Shown here: in pieces, positions 38,106-46,586 of the stretch
How positions within the stretch are numbered: the first letter of the stretch is position 1
Layout of the letters: each line of letters starts with the position of its first letter
DNA from: Aureococcus anophagefferens
Lineage: Eukaryota; Sar; Pelagophyceae; Pelagomonadales; Pelagomonadaceae
Assembly (NCBI RefSeq): GCF_000186865.1
Contig: NW_008705562.1
Coordinates: 865,737-929,736, forward strand
Length of the DNA stretch: 64,000 nucleotides
Direction of reading: 5' to 3'
Made by a program: the position numbers and the translations under genes
The notes under the pieces: model-generated
Seen by the model: the letters and a program-made list of their open reading frames with translations, nothing else
Told to the model about the DNA's origin: nothing
Database searches by the model: none

Positions 38106-38255
38106 CAAAATCGTCGCGCGCCGCGCTGCCTCCTCGTCCGACCCGCCTCCTCGAGCTTATTCGCCAAACCAGCTGTGGCAGAGGCAATTTTTGGCTACGA
38201 GAATCCAAGGCCGAGCTGCGGTGCCAGGACGAGTTTTTGTAAGTATTTTGACGAA
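38106..38255. promoter_or_regulatory. Divergent promoter of two RING-Sel1 paralogues
   Basis: 150 bp between the ATG of the minus-strand gene (38103-38105) and the plus-strand gene (38256). No TATA-like box or repeat stands out. Both transcripts must start inside this stretch or inside each other's leader. Confidence 0.35.
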
Positions 38256-39597
38256 ATGTTCGACGTCTCCAAGGCTCTCAACTGGGCGAGACGGCGCTTC
38301 GCGAAAAAGTCGATTCGATTCGCCAAGGTCAAGGTGGAAGAAAACCCCTGCTCCCGGTGCTCGCAACCGGCGACGCTCTGCTGCCGTGCGTGCGAGTCCT
38401 TCTTCTGCCAACATCATAAAAAGTCCATCTGCGCCCGAACCTCCGCCTCGTGCGCGCAGCTGGCGGTACTGAAGAATCTCGCGCGGGCCGCGGTTTCGCG
38501 AGCGCTCGTCGAAAGCCGAGGCGAATCCTCGCGCGCCGCGAGCCTCGAGATGAATCTCGCGCGGGCCGCGGCGTCGCGCGCGCTCGTCGAAAGCCGCGGC
38601 GAATCCTCGCGCTTCGTCGCGAGCCTCGAGATGCTCGCCGACTCCGGCAGCGAGGACGAGGACGACGCCTGTCCCGTCTGCCTCGAAACGCTGTCGCCGC
38701 GCGCGAAGGCGAAGCGGTACTTCTACTGCTGCTCGACGTTCGTCTGCGGCGAGTGCGCGAAGCAGCTGCGACGCGCGTCGTATCCGGACGCCGTATCCTG
38801 TCCGCTCTGCCGCTCCGCCGCGCCGTCCGACGACGCGTCGCGGCTCGCGCTGTTGGAGAAGAACGTGGCCCGCGGCGACGTGCGCAGGCGGCGTCTTCTT
38901 CGCAATTCCCTCTCGCGAAACCGTCGCTATTCTTTGAAATTCGCTCTCGCGAAACCGTCGCGCGCGCGCAGGCGGCGGCGCTCGCGCGCGTCGGCCAGGC
39001 CTACCACGCCGGCCGCTACGGCGTCGGCGAGAACGCGGCCGCCGCCGCGTTCTTCTACGCGGCCGCCGGCGACTACGCCCCGGCCCTCGTGAACCTGGGC
39101 CACGCGTACCGCAAGGGCCACGGCGTGCCCCGCGACGCGGCGCGATCGGCGCGGCTCTTCGCGAAGGCCGCCGCGTTGTCGAACCACCCGTCGGCGCTCA
39201 ACGGGCTCGGCTACTGCGTCAGCGACGGCCGCGGCTGCGCGCGGGACGCGGCCCTCGCGGCCCGGCTGTTTCGGCGCGCCGCGGACCAGGGCGACGCGGA
39301 CGCGCAGTGCAACCTCGGTGTCGCTCGCCTACGAACCTATGACCTACGCGCTCTCGCAGGTACAACCTCGGCGTCCTCCACGAGGAGGGCGACGGCGTCG
39401 ACGTCGACATGGCGAGCGCCCTCCACCTCTGGTCGCTCGCCGCGGCCCAGGGCCACCTCCTCGCGCTCGAGGCGCTCGCCGCGGAGTCGTCGCGCGGCCG
39501 CTCGCCCCTCGAGCGGCACTCGTCCCCGCTGCAGACGTTCCGCCGCAGGCTGCTCCCGCCGCGCGTCATCCGCCGCGCGCGGTCGGCGACGCTCTAA
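38256..39597 (+). CDS. MYND-like/RING finger plus Sel1-repeat protein, three exons
   Basis: Exons 38256-38879, 38972-39306 and 39360-39597, 398 residues. A first Cys/His cluster (CSRCSQPATLCCRACESFFCQHH) near 29-51 resembles MYND or B-box fingers. A tandem duplication of about 26 residues follows (ARAA.SRALVESRGESSR twice). RING: CPVCLETLS near 136, then FYCCSTFVCGEC and CPLCRSAAP near 180. Sel1 repeats occupy the rest. Introns of 92 and 53 nt were placed from frame changes; they join as ARGDAAALARVG and DAQYNLGVLHEEG, both natural for the family. Paralogue of the divergent gene at 36779-38105. Confidence 0.8.
38475..38633 (+). repeat. In-frame tandem duplication, 78/81 bp
   Basis: Two adjacent copies (38475-38552 and 38553-38633) differ at a few positions and by one codon. 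They encode the duplicated NLARAA.SRALVESRGESSR block between the two zinc fingers. Confidence 0.8.
38880..38971 (+). other. Intron 1 of the RING-Sel1 gene, with internal repeats
   Basis: Begins GTGCGCAGGCGGCG; GCGCAGGCGGCG recurs across the 3' border at 38966-38977. Inside, CTCTCGCGAAACCGTCGC occurs twice in direct order (near 38910 and 38944). The intron is thus built of duplicated pieces. Confidence 0.65.
39307..39359 (+). other. Intron 2 of the RING-Sel1 gene, bordered by a 16-bp duplication
   Basis: 53 nt, GT-AG. Its first 16 bases GTGCAACCTCGGTGTC match the first 16 bases of the next exon at 14 positions, so the donor lies at the start of one copy and the next exon at the start of the other. 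Confidence 0.7.
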
Positions 39598-39598
39598 C

Positions 39599-42172
39599 TT
39601 AGAGCGCCGGGTAGCGCGGGCACCAGTAGGTCGCGGCGTCGCTTTCGACGATCGCGACGTCGAGCTCCGCGGCGTCGACGCCGGCCGCGGTCGCCGTGAC
39701 CGTCGCCGCCGCCGCGGCCCCGCCGGTGGCCTCGAAGACCCCGAGGAGGAGGCCGTGGAACGCGGGGCGCGACGCGCTCTTGTCCGCGGTGTGCTCCGAC
39801 GGGTCGCCGTTGCCGCCGCCGATGAAGCGGAGGGCCGCCGACGACGCGAGCGTCACGTTCGCGTCCGCGGTCGGTACGACGCGGCCCTCGGCGTCGACGA
39901 CCTCCACTTGGACGAGGGCGACGCCGCAGTCGGCGTCGACGCCGCCGGCGCCGACGCCGTCCTTGAAGGAGAGGCGCAGCGCGGCCGCGGGGCCCGTCGT
40001 TTCCACGGCGTCCGAGGCGACCGTCGCGTTCTGTGCGTCGCGGACGACGACGGCGACGGCGCCCGGCGCGTAGTCGACGGTCCACTGCACGTGCCCCAGC
40101 GCGGGCACGAGCTTCGCGCCCTGGGAGACGCCGTTGACCGTGAGCTCCGCGGAGTGGCCGTTCGTGAAGGCCCAGACCTCCACCGCGGAGCCGTCGCAGA
40201 GGCCTTCGCACTCCGCGAGGTGCGCCCCCTTTTCCTCGACGGCCCAGTTCCAATGCGGAAACAGATGCACCATGGGCTCCTCGGGTTTGAAGACGCTCTG
40301 ATAGTAGTAGAAGCGGTCCTTCTCGAAACCCGCGATGTCCAAAATGCCGAAATGGGAGTTGACGTTCGGCCACGAGTAGGGCGTCGGCTCGCCCTTGTAG
40401 TCGAAGCCCGTCCACGTGAAGCCGCCGCTCACGAACGGCCGCGTGAGGATGCCCTGCGCGTCCGCCTCGCCGACGCCGCCCCAGGCGTCCTCCGCGACCT
40501 CGCCCCAGGTCGGGGCCGTCGTGTCGTAGCCCGCGACGTGCGCGGCGACGGCGTCGCTCGCGTACTCGCCGCGGTCCGACACCGCCGACGAGGTCTCGCT
40601 CGAGATGAAGGGCATCGACGCGTTCTTCGCGTGCTCGGCGTCGTACGTACTCGTCGCGTAGTCGATGCCCACGACGTCGCCGGGATAGTCCGGGGGCCGC
40701 CAGGGATTGTAGTTCGCGGACACCGCGCGCCCGAACGACGGGTCGAGCTCGCGGTAGAGCGCGGCCGCGGCTTTGCCGTCGCCGAGCGTGTCGTTCGTCT
40801 CGCAGAGCTTCTCGTTGCAGATGCTCCAGATGACCACGGAGGGGTGATTCCGGTCCCGGAGCACGAGGCGCGTCTGCTCGCCCGGGTTCCCATTTCGGTG
40901 CGTTTCATCCCAAACCAACATGCCCTCGGCGTCGCACGCGTCGAGGAGCGCGGGCGTCGGCGCGTTGTGCGCCGTCCGCCACGCGTTCGCGCCCATGGAC
41001 TTGAGCTTGCGCACGCGGAACGCCTGGAGCGCGTCGGGCACGGCGACGCCGACGCCCGCAAAGTCCTGGTGGTTCGCCGCGCCCCGGATCTTGTAGGGCG
41101 CGCCGTTGAGCCAGAGCCCCGAGTCCGCTTTCCACGCGACGTCGCGCACGCCGATGGAGTGCGTCGTGACGTCGCGCGACGCGGCCGTCGCGACCTCGAC
41201 GGTGACGTCGTAGAGAAACGGCGACTCGGGGCTCCAGAGCGCCGCGCGCGCGACGGCGACGGGGGGCAGGTCCAGCGTCGTAAAGTTGGCGCCCGAGGGG
41301 CCGACGGGCGGCGTCGTCGCGCCTTTGGCGGATGCCGAGCCGACGACGCGGCCCGTCGCCGCCTCGGCGACCGTCACCGTGACCTCGAAGGGCTCGGCCG
41401 TGGGAGACGTCGACGCGACGGCGATGCGCGGCGACACGATCGCGTCCGCGACGCCGGCCTCGATCGGCCCCGCGACCGTCGACGGAAGGTACGCGCCGCC
41501 GAGCACCGAGAGGTGCGTCGCCGGCGTCAGCAGCAGGCGCGCGTGGCGATAGATGCCGCCGCCGTCGTACCACCAGCCGTCGGGTTGCGTCGCGTCGACG
41601 CGCAAGGCGAGGACCGCGCCCGCGGCGAGCGCTTCCGCGTGGTCGCCGGAGAGCGGGAACCGGAAATTCGTGTAGCCGGAGCCGTGGGTCCCGAGGAGCG
41701 ACCCGTTGAGGTAGGCCGTGGTCGACGTCTGGGCGCCGTCGAACTCGACGTGCGCGACGAGGGACCCGTCGCGGATGGCCTTCGCTTCGGCGGCGGACAC
41801 GGCGAGCGCCTTCCGGTAGAGGCCGACGCCGTAGGGCAGGTAGCCGTGCGCCATGTCGCTCTCGTTGTTGAAGGTCCCCTCGACGACGAAGTCGTGGGGC
41901 ACGTCGACGCGCCGCCAGGCGTCGTCGTCGAGGCTCGCGGCGCACCAGGCCCCCTCGGGGCAGGACGCCGGGCTGCCCTGCGCGCAGGCGTCGTCCTCGC
42001 ACAACGAGAAGCGCCAGCTCCGGTCGATAGAATAGATCTTGCGCTCGTACAGCTTCACGCCGCCCGGCATGGAGTTACCATCGCGCCGCGCCGCGGCGCT
42101 CGGCATGGAGGAACCGTCGCGCCGCGCCGCGCCGCCCAGGAGGCAGCCGAGTAGCAGCAACGCGGCCATCAT
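39599..42172 (-). CDS. Secreted glycoside hydrolase family 2 (beta-galactosidase type)
   Basis: 857 residues from the first of two adjacent ATGs at 42172. Signal peptide MMAALLLLGCLLGGAA, then a duplicated ARRDG.SMP block (residues 16-35). N-terminal sugar-binding domain with DRSWRFSL, RRVDVPHDFVVEG, GVGLYRKAL and the later DGWWYDGGGIYRHA. Catalytic barrel: IRGAANHQDFAG, NAWRTAHNAP, WDETHRNGN, VVIWSICNEK (acid/base Glu near 454) and FISSETSS (nucleophile Glu near 526). The C-terminal third holds the beta-sandwich and DUF4982-like region. Likely cleaves beta-linked galactose or related sugar outside the cell. Stop lies 1 bp from the convergent RING-Sel1 stop. Confidence 0.88.
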   Translation of the reverse strand: MMAALLLLGCLLGGAARRDGSSMPSAAARRDGNSMPGGVKLYERKIYSIDRSWRFSLCEDDACAQGSPASCPEGAWCAASLDDDAWRRVDVPHDFVVEGTFNNESDMAHGYLPYGVGLYRKALAVSAAEAKAIRDGSLVAHVEFDGAQTSTTAYLNGSLLGTHGSGYTNFRFPLSGDHAEALAAGAVLALRVDATQPDGWWYDGGGIYRHARLLLTPATHLSVLGGAYLPSTVAGPIEAGVADAIVSPRIAVASTSPTAEPFEVTVTVAEAATGRVVGSASAKGATTPPVGPSGANFTTLDLPPVAVARAALWSPESPFLYDVTVEVATAASRDVTTHSIGVRDVAWKADSGLWLNGAPYKIRGAANHQDFAGVGVAVPDALQAFRVRKLKSMGANAWRTAHNAPTPALLDACDAEGMLVWDETHRNGNPGEQTRLVLRDRNHPSVVIWSICNEKLCETNDTLGDGKAAAALYRELDPSFGRAVSANYNPWRPPDYPGDVVGIDYATSTYDAEHAKNASMPFISSETSSAVSDRGEYASDAVAAHVAGYDTTAPTWGEVAEDAWGGVGEADAQGILTRPFVSGGFTWTGFDYKGEPTPYSWPNVNSHFGILDIAGFEKDRFYYYQSVFKPEEPMVHLFPHWNWAVEEKGAHLAECEGLCDGSAVEVWAFTNGHSAELTVNGVSQGAKLVPALGHVQWTVDYAPGAVAVVVRDAQNATVASDAVETTGPAAALRLSFKDGVGAGGVDADCGVALVQVEVVDAEGRVVPTADANVTLASSAALRFIGGGNGDPSEHTADKSASRPAFHGLLLGVFEATGGAAAAATVTATAAGVDAAELDVAIVESDAATYWCPRYPAL

Positions 42173-42291
42173 TATTCTTGATGCTCTCGATTCAGAAGAC
42201 GTTCAAAAATGCAACATCGAGTGCATCATCTCCTACGGGGGCGGCGCCTTTGTCGACAGGGGAACACAGGCTTACATCACAGTCACACTCC

Positions 42292-43482
42292 TCAGAAGGA
42301 CTTCGCCGCCCCGAGGTAGTCCTCGGCGGCCGCGCTGCCGGCGACGACGACGGCGTCGGCGCCGGGCCGCACGACGATGCGCTCCGAGCGCCACCAGTCG
42401 AGGGCGCCGAAGGAGCGGCGGCCGCTGCGCGTCGTCGTGACGACGGGCGTCGCGACCTCCGCCGCGGCGGGCGCCCGCGGCGCCTTGGGCGCCTTCTTCT
42501 TCTTCGCCGCGGGCTTGCGCGTCGGCGCGGCCGTCGGCCACGGGGCCGTCGTCTTCTTCGCGGCCTTCTTGGGCTTCTTGGCCGGCGACGCGGGCGCGGC
42601 CTTCTTTTTCTTGGCCGGCGACGCGACCTTGGCCTTCTTGGGCGACGCGGCCTCCCGGGGCGCGTTCTTCCGCGGCTCCGGCGGCGCGACGCGGCGCTTC
42701 TTCGCGGGCCGGGGCCCGCGCGCCGCGGCGCTGACGAAGTCGCCGAACTCGTCGTCGCTCGGGAGGCCCGGGAAGTCGTAGTCGTCCGCCGCGGGCCGCT
42801 TCTTCGCCGGCGGCGTCGCCGCGGGCCGCTTCTTCGCCGGCGGCGTCGCCGCGGCCGGCGGCCGCGCCGGCGGCGTCGCCGCGGCCGGCGGCGTCGCCGC
42901 GGCGGGCCGCGCCGCCTTCTCGGGCGTCGCCTCCGCGGGCCGCGTCGGCGCCCGCGTCGGGGGCGGCGCCTTGGCCGCCGGCCGCTTCTTGGCCTTCTTC
43001 GCCGGCGGCGCCTTGTAGCCGGCGAGCAGGCCGCCGCCGCCGGCGGGCCGCGGCGTCCGGCCCGCGGACTTGAAGTCGCGCGCGTCGCACCGCGGCGCCG
43101 GCGCCTTGGGCGGCGTCACCTCGGCCGCCGCGCCGAGGCCCTGGAGCGCCTGCGCGCGCGGCGAGCCCTCGAGGCCGAGGACCTTGAGAACGCCGAGCGA
43201 GCCCGCCGTCACCTTCGTCGGCGCGTTCTTCGGCGGCGGCAGGGATCGGGCCGGCGGCCGCACGGAGTGCGGCACGGGGCTCATGGCGATGAGGTCCGCG
43301 AAGTCCGAGCTGATGCGGCCGCCGGGCGCCGGCGCCGCCATGAGCGCCGCCGCGGGGCCGCGCGCCGGCGGCGGCGCGCCGGCGGCGCCGGCGTGGCCCG
43401 CGGCGCGCGGCAGGGGCGACCGGATCTTCTCGATGTCGCACCGGAAGATGGCCCCGGACCGCAGCGGGTCCACGGTCGACAT
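42292..43482 (-). CDS. Putative CENP-C-like centromere protein
   Basis: 396 residues from ATG 43480-43482. Mostly Ala/Pro/Lys-rich and basic, with repeated PAKKRPAATP-type units near 200-235 resembling histone H1 tails. Near the C-terminus (about 350-370) is TRSGRRSFGALDWWRSERIVV. This resembles the CENP-C motif (RRS.R....P..YW..ER), which binds the CENP-A nucleosome through its Arg anchor and paired aromatics. The Trp-Trp, Arg-Ser-Glu-Arg and spacing fit; the internal Pro is missing. No cupin domain follows; only about 28 residues remain. The identification rests on this one motif. Alternative: a generic linker-histone-like chromatin protein. Confidence 0.5.
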   Translation of the reverse strand: MSTVDPLRSGAIFRCDIEKIRSPLPRAAGHAGAAGAPPPARGPAAALMAAPAPGGRISSDFADLIAMSPVPHSVRPPARSLPPPKNAPTKVTAGSLGVLKVLGLEGSPRAQALQGLGAAAEVTPPKAPAPRCDARDFKSAGRTPRPAGGGGLLAGYKAPPAKKAKKRPAAKAPPPTRAPTRPAEATPEKAARPAAATPPAAATPPARPPAAATPPAKKRPAATPPAKKRPAADDYDFPGLPSDDEFGDFVSAAARGPRPAKKRRVAPPEPRKNAPREAASPKKAKVASPAKKKKAAPASPAKKPKKAAKKTTAPWPTAAPTRKPAAKKKKAPKAPRAPAAAEVATPVVTTTRSGRRSFGALDWWRSERIVVRPGADAVVVAGSAAAEDYLGAAKSF

Positions 43483-43629
43483 GGTGCTCTCGCAACAGAC
43501 AAGACGCTCTCACTTGGCGCCTCGGCTTCGAGTGACTTCAACGCGAGTCAAACATCGACATCGCGTCGCCCGCGCCTGCCTACCCGAGCGCGACAGTCCC
43601 TGGCGGCGCCTCGAATCACCCTCGTCCGC

Positions 43630-44837
43630 TTAGATCTGCAGCAGCGCCGGGTCCGCGACGTTCCCCGAGCCCTCGCGCTCGACGGGCGGCGCGGCGTCGT
43701 AGGACCCGAGGAAGCGGACGAAGGCGCAGCGCTCGAGGAGCGCCTTGACGGCCGCGACGCAGGGTTCGTCGCGCAGCGTGCCCTCGAAGCCCAGGAAGAA
43801 GACGTAGGTGAAGCCCGCGCCCGTCGTCCGCCGCCGCGGCCGGCTCTCGAGCTTGAGGAGGTTGATGCCGCGGCGGCCTGGGCAGCAAAAGGGTGATTCA
43901 ACGTCGCTTCAACGTGAGTGTTCCGCGCGCGCGCGTTCCGGAAAAAGCATCCACGCTTCGAGACCGTTCCGAGAGATGATCGCTCGTCCAAAAATCAGCC
44001 GAAACGAGTGGAAAACGGCCGAGATATGAGCCTTTGAAGTTGGGAATTTCGCTCTCTTTTGCTGCCCTGGCGGCGGCCGAACTCGCCGAGGGCCTCGGCC
44101 AAGGCCCCCGGCCGGTCGATGACGGCGAAGGCGAGGGACGTCTTCGGCCGCGCGAGCGGCGGCGCCGCGTCCGTCGTCGAGAGCACGAGGAAGCGCGTGT
44201 AGTCGAGCGGGCCCTCCGTGACGACGATCTCGCCGTAGATGCGCAGGTCGTGCTGGAGGAGCAGGTCGAAGGCCTTGTTGATGCTCCCGCGCAGCGAGTT
44301 CTCGACGGCGAGGATGCCGTAGTCGACCGCGCCCGTCTCGANNNNNNNNNNNNNNNNNNNNNNNNNNNNNNNNNNNNNNNNNNNNNNNNNNNNNNNNNNN
44401 NNNNNNNNNNNNNNNNNNNNNNNNNNNNNNNNNNNNNNNNNNNNNNNNNNNNNNNNNNNNNNNNNNNNNNNNNNNNNNNNNNNNNNNNNNNNNNNNNNNN
44501 NNNNNNNNNNNNNNNNNNNNNNNNNNNNNNNNNNNNNNNNNNNNNNNNNNNNNNNNNNNNNNNNNNNNNNNNNNNNNNNNNNNNNNNNNNNNNNNNNNNN
44601 NNCCACCGTGTCGCGGAGCACCGTCGCGGCGCGGCGTCGTGGTGTCGCGGCGCGGCGCCGTGGTGTCGCGGCGCGGCGCTGTGATGGCACCGTTGCAGTC
44701 GCGGCGCGGCGCGGCGCCGTCGCGCGGAAAGCCGCGGTCGTGCCGAGGAGCAATGCGAACAGCGCGAGCGCTGGCGAGCGATGCGGTGCGATGCGTGGCG
44801 GCGACGCGCCGCGACGCGCGATCCAATTAGACTCCAT
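43630..44837 (-). CDS. Prephenate/arogenate dehydratase, plastid-targeted, with introner and assembly gap
   Basis: Exons 44837-44078 and 43877-43630; 335 codons, 87 of them hidden in the N gap, which keeps frame. N-terminus: signal peptide LALFALLLGTTA then AFRATAPRR, a classic plastid ASAFAP junction. After the gap: GAVDYGILAVENSLRGSINKAFDLL (substrate-binding ENS motif) and an ACT domain read across the introner as GALAEALGEFGRRGINLLKLESRP (GINL and ESRP are the Phe-binding motifs). It makes phenylpyruvate or L-Phe precursors in the plastid. The 200-nt introner sits inside the ACT domain; splicing at GC of the duplicated GCCGCCGC restores it exactly. Confidence 0.85.
43878..44069 (+). mobile_element. 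Introner family A, copy 2 (192 bp)
   Basis: Same orientation on the plus strand as copy 1, but the host gene is on the minus strand, so relative to the gene it is inverted. Termini CTGGGCAGCAAAAG and CTTTTGCTGCCCTG form the inverted repeat. It is flanked by a perfect 8-bp duplication GCGGCGGC (43870-43877 and 44070-44077). In gene sense its last bases CCCAG are the acceptor. Confidence 0.92.
44342..44602. other. Assembly gap (261 N)
   Basis: All bases are N. On its right side the sequence is a tandem array of about 24-bp units (GTGGTGTCGCGGCGCGGCG-like), which codes for RRAATPRRRAATP in the dehydratase. The repeat is the likely reason the assembly failed. 261 is a multiple of three, but an N run need not reflect the true length. 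Confidence 0.95.
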
Positions 44838-44928
44838 AGCTGCAATCGGCGCTGCTGCTCGACGCCTTCACTTCAGCTCGGCCTTCAAGTCCATAAAAAG
44901 CGTCGCGTGTGCGCCCGCGCGCGCCGTC

Positions 44929-46465
44929 CTAGGCGAAGAGGCGCTTGAGGCGGCGCTCGGCGATGTCCGCGACGACGGGGTCCGCGCACGCGCCGAAGCC
45001 GCAGGACTTGTCGCACCAGTTCTTCTTGGGGCAGGTCGGGCAGAAGTCGTCGGCGCAGTGGAAGTCGCCCGACGCGAGCATCGCGTCGCAGGAGACGCTG
45101 CCGCAGTCCGTGTTCGAGACCTCGTCGCAGACGTTGTAGCAGGAGCACTCCGCGACCGTCAGGTTCGAGTTGCGGCCGTAGCGGTCGTTGCTCTTCTCGA
45201 AGCACGGGCAGTCCGCGTCGTAGCAGTAGCCCTCGGGCGACTCCGGCGTGTAGATCGGGTAGATGCCCGTGCCTGCGGCGCCGCGCGTCCGCGGGCGGTG
45301 CGCGCGCCCGAAGAAGCGCCGGCGTCGCGCCGCACTTGCCGACGTCGAGGCCCTCGGTCTCGACCTCGTCGCCCTGGTAGAGGCTCTTGCACTCGTCGAC
45401 GGACTCGACGGGGCCGAAGCAGCCGACCGTGTAGGGCGCCCAGGACGTCGTGTGGTAGTGCTGCGCGGCGCGGGCGTAAGAAGGAGAAGCGGTGGTTTCG
45501 CGGACGCGGGGCGACGCGCGTAGACCGCGGCCTCGTCGACGCCGTAGGTCGCGTTCGCGGGGACGCCGTGCGTGTGGCCGTTGCACGCGTCTAAATCGTC
45601 GGGCGTGACCTGCTCCTCCGAGGTCTCGTTGTAGGACTCGTAGAGGCCGTAGATGCCGTGGCCGTCGAGCGCGATGCCGATGAGCACGCTGTGCTGCTTG
45701 AGCGAGTGGTCGTAGTCGCACGCGTTGTCGTTGTGGTAGTGGTCTGCGGGGAGCGGTTTCAGGGGGGGGCGACGATCGCGCGCGCGCACTCACAGGGGAA
45801 GGCGTGGCCGCCGCAGGAGTCGAGCATGAGCTCGTGGACGACCTTGGAGCCCGTCGCGGAGCACATGATGTCGAGCGCGGACTCGCACGTCGGCACGTCG
45901 ACGCCCGCGTAGCAGTAGCCCGTGCCGTCCGTGCCTGGGCGAGCGCGCGGGTTAAGAACACACTTCTCGGCTCGTCGACGGGAAACCGGTCGAATCGCCG
46001 CGCGGTCCGCTCGCAGGGCATCGGGTTCGGCCCGAAGCCGAAGCCCGCCTCCTCCGGGCCGTAGATGTTTACGCCGGCGAGGGTCATGCCGACGCGGCCC
46101 CGGAGCTGCGCGCCGTGGGGCCCGTCCTTGGGGTCGTACTGCGGCGCGGGGACCGTCTGGTTGACGCAGTTCGCTGAATGGTTCGCGTAGACGAGGTACT
46201 GGGGCGGGTCGCAGAGCGGGCAGTAGCCCCACTTGTCGTTGGAGCACTGGTTCGTCTGGAAGACGCCCCGGAAGATGCCGTTGTGGTACGCGCCGTCCCA
46301 AAAATGATAATTAGAGGACCCGTCCGGCGCGCAGACCTGGCCGTTGGGCACGCCGGGGCAGGTCGCGTGGGCGCTGCCGGGGTTCAGGTTGTGGCCGAGG
46401 TCCAACGTCCAGCAGGCCGACGCGACGTCCACGGCGAGCAGCGCGACGAGCGCGCGGGCGGCCAT
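44929..46465 (-). CDS. Secreted Cys-rich YHYH-domain protein, five exons
   Basis: Exons 46465-46015, 45934-45794, 45743-45520, 45460-45331 and 45272-44929 keep one frame of 429 residues. Signal peptide MAARALVALLAVDVASA. The second junction creates FPYHYHNDN, the family's name-giving motif, followed by HSVLIGIALDGHGIYG and DDLDACNGHTHG. The third gives VYHYHTTSWAPYTVGCFG, the second typical YHYH block. The C-terminus has 20 or so Cys (CPCFEKSND, CPTCPKKNWC). Introns are 80, 50, 59 and 58 nt; the first, third and fourth start with GC and the second with GTGAGT. YHYH proteins are widespread, of unknown function, probably extracellular. Confidence 0.78.
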
Positions 46466-46586
46466 GGTTCCGGATGTCACGGCCGTCGAGAGTCGGGGCA
46501 GCCTGTTTCAGAATGTCACACTTCAATAAAGCTTGCTTGAGGCGCATCAAAAAGTCGGTTGCTTGAGTGGCGCAAAAGGCTACTCG

